Assembly: GCA_900752815.1 (NCBI GenBank)
Contig: CAADWS010000205.1
Span: 1 to 34,071, forward strand
DNA: 34,071 nucleotides
Origin: Bacteroidaceae bacterium
GTDB lineage: Bacteria; Bacteroidota; Bacteroidia; Bacteroidales; Bacteroidaceae
Reading direction: 5' to 3'
Of the stretch, positions 26,667-34,052 are shown in pieces (position 1 is the first letter of the stretch; every line of letters starts with the position of its first letter). A program made the translations under genes and the position numbers. The notes under the pieces were generated by a model. The model worked only from the letters and a program-made list of their open reading frames with translations. It was not told the DNA's origin and ran no database searches.

Positions 26667-27782
26667 ATGGTCATAAGGTTTTTGATAGAAAAGGAATTCA
26701 GGCAGATGATGCGCAACGTGGTTCTGCCCGTAGTCTTCGTCATGCTCCCGCTGGTCATGTTCAACATCGTGCCGCGAGTAGCCACGCAGGAGGTGAAAGG
26801 GCTGAAAATTTGCATCATCGACAACGACAGAAGCACACTTTCCTCCCGTCTGATACAGAAACTGTCGGCATCTTCCTACTTTACGCTGACCCATTCCGGC
26901 ACAACGTTCCGCCAGGCCCTCGGTCACATGGAAGCCGGCGACGCCGACTTTATCGTGGAGATTGCACCCGACTTTGAACGGGAACTGTATGCGGAAGGGA
27001 AAACGAAGGTGATGATTTCCGCCAATGCCGTCAACGGCGTAAAGGCCGGACTGGGCGGAACCTATCTGACGCAGATTATAGCCGACTATTCGGAGGAACT
27101 CATGGCCGAAAACGGAGGAGCGACGGGCAGCAGCCAGGTGGCCCGGTACGACGTATCGCCCCGCTTCCTCTACAATCCGGAGCTGGACTACAAGGTCTTC
27201 ATGATACCCGGACTGATTGCGATGCTGCTGATTCTCATCGTCGGATTCCTCCCGGCCATCAACATCGTCAGCGAAAAGGAAAAGGGAACCATCGAGCAGA
27301 TGAACGTAACGCCCGTAGGCCGCTTTGACTTCATCCTTTCCAAACTCATCCCCTACTGGTGCGTAGGACTGTTTATCCTCACCTACTCCATGCTGCTCGC
27401 CTGGAAAATCTACGGACTGACACCGGCTGGGGATGTGGGACTGATTTTCCTGTTCTCCTCGCTGTTCATCCTGGTGGTGTCCTGCCTGGGACTCATCGTG
27501 TCCAACTATTCGGAAACCACCCAGCAGGCAGCACTGGTCATGTATTTCTTCCTCGTCATCTTCATTCTGATGAGCGGTTTGCTGACGCCTATCGCCGGCA
27601 TGCCCGAATGGGCAAAAGCCGTCACCCTGCTCAATCCGCTGCGCTATTTCATCGAAGCCATGCGCGCCCTCTATCTGAAAGGCAGTTCGCTGGCCGACCT
27701 TCTTCCCTGCCTCTGGGCACTGGTCGTCTATACCGCAGTGGCATGGGGATGGGCCATCTGCAGTTACAGGAAAAACCGGTAA
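26667..27782 (+). CDS. ABC-2 type permease (second of pair; YbhR-like)
   Basis: A 371-residue partner of the preceding permease with the same layout: one helix near the start (VVLPVVFVMLPLVMFNIV), a periplasmic domain to about residue 180 and five or more C-terminal helices (IPGLIAMLLILIVGFLPAIN, later FFLVIFILMSGLLTPIAGMP). The SEKEKGTIEQMNVTPV loop is the family signature. ATG 26667 is five bases after the previous stop; the longer open frame to 26115 lies inside the other permease gene and is a shadow. Last gene of the operon. Confidence 0.91.
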   Translation: MVIRFLIEKEFRQMMRNVVLPVVFVMLPLVMFNIVPRVATQEVKGLKICIIDNDRSTLSSRLIQKLSASSYFTLTHSGTTFRQALGHMEAGDADFIVEIAPDFERELYAEGKTKVMISANAVNGVKAGLGGTYLTQIIADYSEELMAENGGATGSSQVARYDVSPRFLYNPELDYKVFMIPGLIAMLLILIVGFLPAINIVSEKEKGTIEQMNVTPVGRFDFILSKLIPYWCVGLFILTYSMLLAWKIYGLTPAGDVGLIFLFSSLFILVVSCLGLIVSNYSETTQQAALVMYFFLVIFILMSGLLTPIAGMPEWAKAVTLLNPLRYFIEAMRALYLKGSSLADLLPCLWALVVYTAVAWGWAICSYRKNR

Positions 27783-27863
27783 CGGAAAAGCAAGCGAAAA
27801 AAAGGCCGCTTCCCCAGTCAGTTGCTGCCGCCGGGCATCGCACCACCCACAAAATACACACAT

Positions 27864-27911
27864 AAAAAACAGTCAGTACGTTTGAAAAAACTAAAGTACT
27901 GACTGTTTTTT
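27864..27911. terminator. Terminator of the efflux operon (bidirectional)
   Basis: A 16-bp perfect inverted repeat, 27864-27879 and 27896-27911 (AAAAAACAGTCAGTAC and its complement), about 80 bases after the last permease stop. The arms end in A6 and T6, so it can work from both sides. Its right arm is part of the first unit of the 21-bp repeat. Confidence 0.85.
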
Positions 27912-27974
27912 CTAAAGTAAGGATAGGATTTTCTAAAGTAAGGATTGTTTTTCCTAAAGTACTGAGTGTTTTTA
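27891..27974. repeat. Four 21-bp tandem repeats
   Basis: Units at 27891, 27912, 27933 and 27954 each begin CTAAAGTA and end in a T-rich run. Units 1 and 4 share CTAAAGTACTGA(C/G)TGTTTTT; units 2 and 3 share CTAAAGTAAGGAT. The period equals two turns of the DNA helix, so the CTAAAGTA boxes lie on one face. Unit 1 doubles as the right arm of the terminator. Confidence 0.8.
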
Positions 27975-28203
27975 CGGACCTTCCGGCGCATGGGGCAAGT
28001 TCCCCAATCCAGCCCCCATCCGTAGTCCTGCGGCAAAGCGTGCGGCCGCAAACCAAACGACCGGCCGCGAAAAGAACGACGGGAACAGCCGGATGCGCCC
28101 TTTGGAAGCCCCGTTTCCATCCGCCCGCCCCACCAACATTCCACTGAACCCACAGCGGATCCTCTCCAGCCGGAGCGGACTCACCCAACCGGCCGCACAA
28201 GGA

Positions 28204-28253
28204 AAAAAGTAAAGCGTCGCCCGGACATCTGTCCAAACGACGCTTTACTTTTT
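28204..28253 (-). terminator. Terminator of rpsU
   Basis: A 16-bp perfect inverted repeat (28204-28219 and 28238-28253, AAAAAGTAAAGCGTCG and its complement) around an 18-base loop, starting 18 bases beyond the rpsU stop and ending in T5 on the minus strand. Confidence 0.85.
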
Positions 28254-28271
28254 CTGTCGGAAGACCGGATA

Positions 28272-28463
28272 TCAGTCTTCTTCGCGGTGCAAACGCTGTA
28301 CGTAGATAGCATGCTCCTTAGCCAAACGCTTCAGAACAGAAGGTTTGTCGAACTGCTGACGAGCGCGAAGTTCCTTTACGATACCGGTTTTCTCGAATTT
28401 TCTCTTGAATTTTTTGAGGGCGCGTTCAATATTTTCGCCTTCCTTTACGGGTACTACAATCAT
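28272..28463 (-). CDS. rpsU: 30S ribosomal protein S21
   Basis: A 63-residue, very basic protein with the S21 signature MIVVPVKEGENIERALKKFK and the following KFEKTGIVKELRARQQFDKPS. S21 sits on the small-subunit platform near the 3' end of 16S rRNA. The gene is monocistronic here, with its own consensus promoter (28563-28594), a leader of about 90 bases and its own terminator. The 63-65 aa length is normal for Bacteroidota. Confidence 0.97.
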   Translation of the reverse strand: MIVVPVKEGENIERALKKFKRKFEKTGIVKELRARQQFDKPSVLKRLAKEHAIYVQRLHREED

Positions 28464-28510
28464 TTCTTGATTTGATTTTTATTTTGTTATTACTTGATTT
28501 CGATTTCAGG

Positions 28511-28538
28511 GCAACCGGCTCATTTTGCCGGCAAATGC
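28511..28538 (-). promoter_or_regulatory. Leader hairpin of rpsU
   Basis: In the leader, about 50-75 bases before the ATG, a GCCGG/CCGGC stem with a 7-base loop can form, and an outer GCA/TGC pairing may extend it across an internal loop. It could be an autoregulatory or structural element; there is no T-run behind it, so it is not a terminator. Confidence 0.3.
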
Positions 28539-28562
28539 AACTGCCACCTACTTAAGGCGCAG

Positions 28563-28594
28563 CAAAATTAGGCAATATTTTTAGATTCTACAAA
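28563..28594 (-). promoter_or_regulatory. Promoter of rpsU
   Basis: On the minus strand TTTG (28594-28591), 20 bases, TAATTTTG (28570-28563), an exact consensus match. Transcription would start near 28556. Confidence 0.65.
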
Positions 28595-28642
28595 TTTTAC
28601 CTTATTTTTTTCTTTCTGCGACAAACATTTAGGCACATTTTG

Positions 28643-29500
28643 CTATTCGTGTACCAAATGAACCGTCTGCTGCGGGAACGGGAAGTTGATGCCGCGCTCG
28701 TTGAACGAATTATAGATATTCTGCAAAGTTTCATGATGCACGCCCCAATAATCGGAGGTATTCACCCACACACGCACCACGATGTTCACACTGCTGTCGG
28801 CCAAGGCACCCACCGCAATAAAGGGGGCCGGTTCGGCCAAAACGCGTTTGTCGGCTGCAAGCACCTCGCGAATCACATCGCTGGCCTTCTTCACATCCTC
28901 GCCATAATCGATGCCGATGGTCCAGTCGAGCCGGCGGGTTGCGTTGCGGTTGTAATTGACCACCACCGCGTTGCTCATCGACCCGTTGGGCACATACACT
29001 TCCTTGTTGTCCACCGTATTCAAGATGGTGTGGAATATCTGAATCTCACGCACCGTACCCTGCACACCCTGGGCCTCAATGAAATCTCCCACACGATAGG
29101 GCTTGAAGACAAGAATGACAAGACCTCCGGCAAAATTCTGAAGATTACCCGAAAGCGCCATACCGATGGCAACACCGGCCGAGGCCAGCAATGCTGCGAA
29201 AGAAGTGGTATTGACACCCAATGCACCGATGACGGAAATAATCAAGAGGATGTTCAGCACAATGTTCAGCATGCTCTGCATGAACGTTCTGACTCCCGGG
29301 TCGAGCTTACGGTGCACCAACGCCTTTTCCAGAAGATTTCTCACCGACTTAATCAGGAAACGGCCCACAATATAAACCAAGAGGGCCATCAGAATGTTCT
29401 TTCCTGCAGAAATACTCAAATCGAGTATTTTATCCAGAAACAGATTCAGGTTACCGATAGTAGCGTCTGCAACCAACGGAGCCAACAATAAATTCAGCAT
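28643..29500 (-). CDS. Small-conductance mechanosensitive channel (MscS family)
   Basis: A 285-residue inner-membrane channel that releases solutes when membrane tension rises. Three transmembrane helices lie at about 30-50, 75-95 and 100-125. The pore helix has the Gly/Ala pattern FAALLASAGVAIGMALSGNL, followed by QNFAGGLVILVFKPYRVGDFI, the start of the beta domain, then NTVDNKEVYVPNGSMSN and the alpha/beta C-terminal cage. Length matches E. coli MscS (286 aa). It lies 135 bases downstream of the NlpC/P60 gene on the same strand with no clear terminator or promoter between, so the two may be co-transcribed. Confidence 0.93.
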   Translation of the reverse strand: MLNLLLAPLVADATIGNLNLFLDKILDLSISAGKNILMALLVYIVGRFLIKSVRNLLEKALVHRKLDPGVRTFMQSMLNIVLNILLIISVIGALGVNTTSFAALLASAGVAIGMALSGNLQNFAGGLVILVFKPYRVGDFIEAQGVQGTVREIQIFHTILNTVDNKEVYVPNGSMSNAVVVNYNRNATRRLDWTIGIDYGEDVKKASDVIREVLAADKRVLAEPAPFIAVGALADSSVNIVVRVWVNTSDYWGVHHETLQNIYNSFNERGINFPFPQQTVHLVHE

Positions 29501-29635
29501 GTCTTATTATTTTTTACATAAAATCATGGGAAAATACTTCTCTGGAAAAACCGGACAGCGTCGTACATACTTTCCTTTATCCCGGAACCGGCAGACCCTT
29601 GGCCCTGCAACAGATTCCGTACCCGCGAAAATATA

Positions 29636-30184
29636 TCAGAGAACACGACGAGCCCCCAAATAGCGCTTCTTGTAATAATCGGAAGACATCACATCCACCT
29701 TAACTCCCGTACGACTGGCATGCACAAAGGAAAAATCGCTGGAATCAGCACTGACTTCCTTGACGATACCGACATGACCCACAGTGCGGGAAGAGCGCGA
29801 GCCACTAAAGAAGACCAAATCGCCCGGCTTCAAGTCGGCAATACGCTTAACAGGCGTGCCCTCCTGATACTGACTGCGGGAACTGCGGGTAATATTCAGA
29901 TTATTCTTACGATAGATGTAACTGGTAAAACCGGAACAATCGAAATACTTGGGACCGGCAGCACCGGCGCGATAACGAACGCCCAAATACTTCATGGCTT
30001 CCTGCACCAAGGCATCGCCCTTTACCTCGACATGCGCAGTATCCGCAGGCTCACCGCTGGATGCCATACGTCCGGCTGCGGGAAACAAGCCGACAAGACT
30101 GGCCAAAAGCACGAAAGAGGTCCGTTTCAATAACACGCGATTCTTTAGTTTTAGGGTTTTACATATCAGTTCATTTGCAAACAT
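29636..30184 (-). CDS. NlpC/P60 family cell-wall peptidase, secreted
   Basis: A 182-residue exported cysteine peptidase, probably cutting D-Glu-meso-diaminopimelate bonds in peptidoglycan. The catalytic triad is visible: Cys83 (YFDCSGF), His137 (TVGHVGI) and His155 (FVHAS), with the SSRSQYQEGTPV and LKPGDLVFF blocks between. The ATG at 30184 gives residues MFANELICKTLKLKNR ahead of a normal signal peptide (VLLKRTSFVLLASLVGLFPA). A -7-like box (30178-30185) overlaps that ATG, so GTG at 30136, which starts exactly at the signal peptide, may be the true start. No SH3 domain is present, which makes it a short, Spr-like member. Confidence 0.9.
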   Translation of the reverse strand: MFANELICKTLKLKNRVLLKRTSFVLLASLVGLFPAAGRMASSGEPADTAHVEVKGDALVQEAMKYLGVRYRAGAAGPKYFDCSGFTSYIYRKNNLNITRSSRSQYQEGTPVKRIADLKPGDLVFFSGSRSSRTVGHVGIVKEVSADSSDFSFVHASRTGVKVDVMSSDYYKKRYLGARRVL

Positions 30185-30208
30185 ACAAAAAAATCAGTAA
30201 AGCACCAA
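30178..30208 (-). promoter_or_regulatory. Possible promoter overlapping the NlpC/P60 start
   Basis: On the minus strand TTG (30208-30206), 20 bases, TATGTTTG (30185-30178). If used, transcription starts near 30170, after the upstream ATG, and translation would have to begin at a later codon such as GTG 30136. Confidence 0.4.
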
Positions 30209-30501
30209 CCCTTCTCCCTGTAAACCTTCGATTTTTACACGTTTATTAACAAACCGCTCCATTCCTGCCACAGTCAGCACTCCTGCGGAAAAGCCTTGTC
30301 CGCTGTATTTTCCTTATCCCGACACCCGCATCATCGCAGGCTGCGTGGCATGACGACAACCGCCTCCCCGCATCCGGCCGACTCTGACCGGAACAGGAAG
30401 GCGGCTGACTCAAAACAGGCAATGCACAACAACCTTCTCACCTGCCGTTACGCAACATCCATCCCTACGGAGAACAACGGCATCCGATATTTTTTCCTTT
30501 G
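30185..30501. other. Intergenic stretch without a recognised gene
   Basis: It contains the possible NlpC/P60 promoter at its left end and otherwise GC-rich sequence with no convincing start, product or terminator. Confidence 0.4.
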
Positions 30502-31812
30502 CTACTTTACGAAAACAATACTTTCTTCGTCAAACAGAGGAGCATCCTGCCCAATCTCCACAAAGATAGCCTTATCCGGATGACTGGCGTGAATTTCAAA
30601 ATAGCGCATGCCGCTGTTTCCCACGCCCCATCCGTTGCACGTTACCGGCACAGGTTCCTGCGCACTCTGCTTCTTGTAGTTCTCGCCATATTTACCCGCA
30701 GGAACAAGGACATAGCGCTTTACTCCGGTCCGGTTGCACGGCCTTTCCTCAAAACGTCCCGTTTCATCGGGATTCCATCCTGGCGTCGAAGCCAGCACAT
30801 CAAGCACGTCGTCAATTTTCCCATTTTTCAACGGAAATACCCGCAAGACCAGCTGCCGGCTACCCTTCTTGCCATCGCGCTCTACATAAGCTCCCGGAAG
30901 TCCGTCGTCCGTAACCACCCGAAGCGAACGGTTTGCCTGCGCCCAAAACTTCAGCCCTGCGCCTTCAACGATTCCCCAACGGAATCCTTCATGAGCCTGC
31001 CGGCCCGGCTTCTCGGGAAACACGGCAACAGCAGACCCGGCAGCGTCCACTTTCTTCAGGATATAGTGTTGCTCCAGTTTGCCCGTTATCACGTTTCGGT
31101 CGCCATCCAGCAAACGGATGCGGTTTTCTTCCAGCTTGTAATATGTCGTGTCATTTTTATTGCCTACCGTAATCAGATAGTTGCCGTCCACCCGATACTT
31201 ACCGGTATTTTCAAAACTAGTGTTGCGCTCCAGATAATCATATTTCAGATAAAACGTGCCATTTTTCCTCACTTCCAGAGTCACATCTATCCCCGGGCAA
31301 TCAGCACCGGGAATGGTGCCACGGTACGTGCCTTGATAGTCCAATGCATTTGAAGCATCGTGACCATCGGAAATGGCTTCCTCCTCGATTTTCCGGCGAT
31401 AGGCCTCCACGTCCTCAACCTTCAGGTATTCCACCCGGTATTGCACAGCATTGGCAGCCTCCTTTCCTAAGACAAGACGCTCAGGAGTAGCCTCAACCAC
31501 CTCCAATGTATCAGAGAAATCAATCGTCTGACCGTTTCCTATGCTCTTGCCCTTCAATACGAGGCTGTCATTTTCGCCCAATACTTCCCAACCTTCATAT
31601 TGTAAAGTAGCAGAACCAATGGACTGGGCTTTTCCGTCGGCTAGGAAGCTGATTCCCATAACGTACTGCCGGTTGACCGGCATCACCTCTATCCAATTGC
31701 CTTCCCATTGGAACGTACTTTCGGCACCCGACGATTCGGCGGCCGTACGATTTCCGCAAGCCAACATCAGGCATACACTTGCCCCCAATAAACCTACATG
31801 CACTTTTTTCAT
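30502..31812 (-). CDS. Lipoprotein with lipocalin-like and NlpE-like domains
   Basis: A 436-residue predicted lipoprotein (lipobox LMLACG, Cys19). Residues about 33-130 resemble the Bacteroidales lipocalin-like domain (WEGNWIEVMPVN, QSIGSATLQYEGWEV, GKSIGNGQTIDFSDTLEV). Residues about 155-255 resemble the N-terminal domain of the copper-resistance/envelope-stress lipoprotein NlpE (YQGTYRGTIPGADCPGIDV, then GKYRVDGNYLITVGN). In NlpE the motif is PCADC; here the first cysteine is glycine. The last 175 residues form an additional domain that I do not recognise. It shares its first two domains with the neighbour at 32072-32836, so they arose by duplication. Likely facing the periplasm or outer surface; copper or stress sensing is only suggested by the family. 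Confidence 0.82.
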   Translation of the reverse strand: MKKVHVGLLGASVCLMLACGNRTAAESSGAESTFQWEGNWIEVMPVNRQYVMGISFLADGKAQSIGSATLQYEGWEVLGENDSLVLKGKSIGNGQTIDFSDTLEVVEATPERLVLGKEAANAVQYRVEYLKVEDVEAYRRKIEEEAISDGHDASNALDYQGTYRGTIPGADCPGIDVTLEVRKNGTFYLKYDYLERNTSFENTGKYRVDGNYLITVGNKNDTTYYKLEENRIRLLDGDRNVITGKLEQHYILKKVDAAGSAVAVFPEKPGRQAHEGFRWGIVEGAGLKFWAQANRSLRVVTDDGLPGAYVERDGKKGSRQLVLRVFPLKNGKIDDVLDVLASTPGWNPDETGRFEERPCNRTGVKRYVLVPAGKYGENYKKQSAQEPVPVTCNGWGVGNSGMRYFEIHASHPDKAIFVEIGQDAPLFDEESIVFVK

Positions 31813-32071
31813 AATTCGTTAGTTTTAAAGATTCAACAAAGATTTTCAACGCCTTCTCCCTGGAGACGTGCGTAAAAGACAAGAAAAATTCCGTCGGGCG
31901 GCGACTTCCGGAAAAGGGAAGCCGGCACAGCAATTCCAAAATACACAAACTGCTGCCGAAGAAGGGAAATGTTTTACTTCACTTTCTGGAAACGAAGCGG
32001 GAAACCTGCACTTTGCCCAATCACAGGGCCGTCTCCGCACAGGTTTCCACTAAAAAAACTCACTCCAACCG

Positions 32072-32836
32072 TTACCAGCGTTTCAATTTGTAGTTCAAAT
32101 CCGACTGTATCACCTGTCCCTTACGGTCAAGCATCAACAAGCCATCCTGTTGCTTTTCAAAATAAACAGATTCGTCATCTCCATAGGGCTGTAACCGCAA
32201 CACCGTAGTTGCTTCCGGCGCATTCCGGTCGCGCTGGCCCTTCAGTTCACCCTGCTGCAGGAACAGTTGGTCCTCACCGTTCTCCGCATCAATATAATTC
32301 ATGGTGAGCCGGAACAGGCCGTTGTCTACACTGTCGGCCGGCGTAAAGAGTACCACGGTATATTCAATACCCGGGCCCGATGCTGCCGGCAACGTGCCTT
32401 TATATATTTCACGATGCAACGACTGGCCCTCCGGCAACTGCCGCTCCAGCGAATCCATTGCCTGCACAAAGGGGTCGGTCTCCGCGCGGTAATATTCCCA
32501 CCGGGCTTCGCCGCCACGTCCCAGCACAAGCGTGTCGGGCGTCTGGCGCACAATGCGCAAAGTGTCGTCAAAAGCAATTGTCTGCCCGTTACCCAGGCTC
32601 TTCCCGCTCAAAATCAGGTTACCGTCCTCACATTTCCATTTGTCATACAGCAAAGTGCTCATCCCGATGGAAGCGGCCTGCCCGCCGGCCTTCAGTTCCA
32701 CTCCCTGAAACAGCTGCGGCATATCCGGACGGCACTCCATCCATCTGCCTTCCAGCGACACCTGCACATCCGACTTCTTCTCCTGGCATCCCGCCAAAGC
32801 CATCAGCATGGCTAAAGGAAAAAATATTTTCTTCAT
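32072..32836 (-). CDS. Lipoprotein with lipocalin-like and NlpE-like domains (short paralogue)
   Basis: A 254-residue predicted lipoprotein (lipobox LALAGC, Cys17), similar to residues 1-255 of the 30502-31812 product and without its extra C-terminal domain. The lipocalin-like part has LEGRWMECRPDMPQLFQG, QAASIGMSTLLYDKW and GKSLGNGQTIAFDDTLRI. The NlpE-like part has YKGTLPAASGPGIEYTVVLF, in which both cysteines of the NlpE motif are gone. It has its own consensus promoter (32885-32916), while the longer copy 260 bases downstream on the same strand shows none, so the two may be read together. Function unknown beyond the family link. Confidence 0.82.
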   Translation of the reverse strand: MKKIFFPLAMLMALAGCQEKKSDVQVSLEGRWMECRPDMPQLFQGVELKAGGQAASIGMSTLLYDKWKCEDGNLILSGKSLGNGQTIAFDDTLRIVRQTPDTLVLGRGGEARWEYYRAETDPFVQAMDSLERQLPEGQSLHREIYKGTLPAASGPGIEYTVVLFTPADSVDNGLFRLTMNYIDAENGEDQLFLQQGELKGQRDRNAPEATTVLRLQPYGDDESVYFEKQQDGLLMLDRKGQVIQSDLNYKLKRW

Positions 32837-32884
32837 ATCCGTTGATTGTTATGGCAAAACCTGTCTGCCTGTTTCTTACTGACA

Positions 32885-32916
32885 CAAAGGTACAAAAAGT
32901 GATTGCGCGCACCAAA
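32885..32916 (-). promoter_or_regulatory. Promoter of the lipocalin/NlpE lipoprotein genes
   Basis: On the minus strand TTTG (32916-32913), 20 bases, TACCTTTG (32892-32885), an exact consensus match about 50 bases before ATG 32836. Confidence 0.65.
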
Positions 32917-32989
32917 GCCGCAAGCGCCGTTTGTACCAAATACCCGTCCGGCTGTACGAAATGTCGCCGGCACCGTACTTTCCGCGCCG

Positions 32990-33841
32990 CTACTGTGCCC
33001 GGAATATCAAGAAACTGCTGTTGGGAAAGATATACTCCATGGAGCGTCCCAAATAGCGCAGACGTCCTTTCCTGCGGAAGAAACCGAAGGAATCGCCACC
33101 CGGCAAATAAATGGCATGAGTAAAGCCAGCATCGGCCAATGCTTCCGAAAAGTCATGCAGCGACTCGCGCGCCTCACTCACCACAATATAAGTAATCGAC
33201 GAACCTTCACGCTGGGCAACCGCACGGCGGACGGACTTTCCCTTCAACTGGTTTTCTTGCAACTGTCCGTCTATCACCAGGGGATACTGGCGGAACATGG
33301 ATGCACGGTGGGCCAGGCAATAATTCTTCACGGTATCCGTGTCGGCCATACCCAGACGAAGCGCTCCGTTCTGCAGCACTACATACCCCGTCTTTCTTTT
33401 TCCAAAACTATATTCCTGCCCGTCTATCACGAAATCGCCCAGAATCATCTGCTTGTCCTTCCGCACGTCGGCGGCCGGCAAGGCCATCCAGACGGCCGCA
33501 TCGGTTGAATCGGGCAACCCCACAGTCAGTTCTGCCTGCAGGTTGTCCAGTTCCCACACATTCAGCACCACATCGTTCACCGTGTCGCGGCGTTCCAACA
33601 GACGGCTTTCACCTCCCCGATGCTCAGGGACTTCCGGCTCCAAATCAAAATCGGCAACCTCGACACTGCTGCTGTCGGCCACCGACGGCTCCGATGAGAT
33701 GCCGCCGCGGAACACAACGGCCATCACCCCGGCCACAACACCCAGCGCGACAACGACCCAACGCCACCAGCGGCGCCTTTTGGGCGGGCGGTTGCCCGGC
33801 TGCTGCCCCAAGACCTGAATTTCGTCCTCTTCTCTGCTCAT
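32990..33841 (-). CDS. Membrane-anchored phosphodiester-glycosidase-domain (NAGPA-type) protein
   Basis: A 283-residue protein with a short basic cytoplasmic start (PPKRRRWWR), one transmembrane helix at about 26-44, a low-complexity linker (about 45-80) and a C-terminal domain like the phosphodiester glycosidase/DUF2233 family (NAGPA). Typical elements are ILGDFVIDGQEYSFG, SMFRQYPLVIDGQL, RRAVAQREGSSITYIVVSEA and the closing ALADAGFTHAIYLPGGDSFGFF, where family members usually read LDGGGS. The domain removes GlcNAc from phosphodiester-linked sugars in the human enzyme; in bacteria it occurs in periplasmic proteins such as those acting on wall or exopolysaccharide. Its ATG overlaps the stop of a small upstream frame (ATGA), so it is translationally coupled to it. 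Confidence 0.8.
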   Translation of the reverse strand: MSREEDEIQVLGQQPGNRPPKRRRWWRWVVVALGVVAGVMAVVFRGGISSEPSVADSSSVEVADFDLEPEVPEHRGGESRLLERRDTVNDVVLNVWELDNLQAELTVGLPDSTDAAVWMALPAADVRKDKQMILGDFVIDGQEYSFGKRKTGYVVLQNGALRLGMADTDTVKNYCLAHRASMFRQYPLVIDGQLQENQLKGKSVRRAVAQREGSSITYIVVSEARESLHDFSEALADAGFTHAIYLPGGDSFGFFRRKGRLRYLGRSMEYIFPNSSFLIFRAQ

Positions 33842-34014
33842 AGTCCATATATTGATTCCAAGTAGCCTTTCAACTGCCGGAGAGCCTCCTTCGAGGCCAC
33901 CAGACTGAACACGCCGTCCAGCGCAGTATCAGCCATCACCAGCTGCTGCTTGCTCGGATTGATTTTATAAATATAATCTCTATTGATAATTATTAGTGGT
34001 GCGATAAAAGTCAC
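33838..34014 (-). CDS. Small open reading frame coupled to the NAGPA-domain gene
   Basis: A 58-codon frame beginning at GTG 34014 (VTFIAPLIIINRDYIYKINP) and ending SIYGL; its TGA shares bases with the ATG of the next gene. The C-terminal 40 residues (SKQQLVMADTALDGVF, later KEALRQLKGYLESIYGL) have codon use and composition like the downstream gene and look like real protein, while the first 18 codons are AT-rich. No ATG occurs before the internal one (codon 27), so the true start is uncertain. A TATATTTG box at 34045-34052 would place transcription just ahead. I do not recognise the family. Confidence 0.45.
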   Translation of the reverse strand: MTFIAPLIIINRDYIYKINPSKQQLVMADTALDGVFSLVASKEALRQLKGYLESIYGL

Positions 34015-34044
34015 ATCACAGTAGTTAAACGATTAATTTTTAAT

Positions 34045-34052
34045 CAAATATA
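34045..34052 (-). promoter_or_regulatory. Likely -7 box for the small ORF / NAGPA-domain operon
   Basis: TATATTTG on the minus strand matches TAnnTTTG. The matching -33 box would lie just beyond the right edge of the window, so the promoter cannot be confirmed. Confidence 0.45.

Larger units (their letters stand above)
27783..28271. other. Convergent intergenic region (efflux operon / rpsU)
   Basis: It holds the operon terminator (27864-27911), a 4 x 21-bp tandem repeat (27891-27974), then about 230 GC-rich bases without a recognisable gene, and the rpsU terminator (28204-28253). Two minus-strand frames stay open through the repeat because 21 is a multiple of three; neither looks like a protein. 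Confidence 0.6.

Noticed and set aside
27818..28236. Minus-strand frames with RKNxxYF or TLxxT heptads
   Set aside because: Two different frames are both open across the 21-bp repeat and the terminator, so the open frames reflect the period, not a protein.
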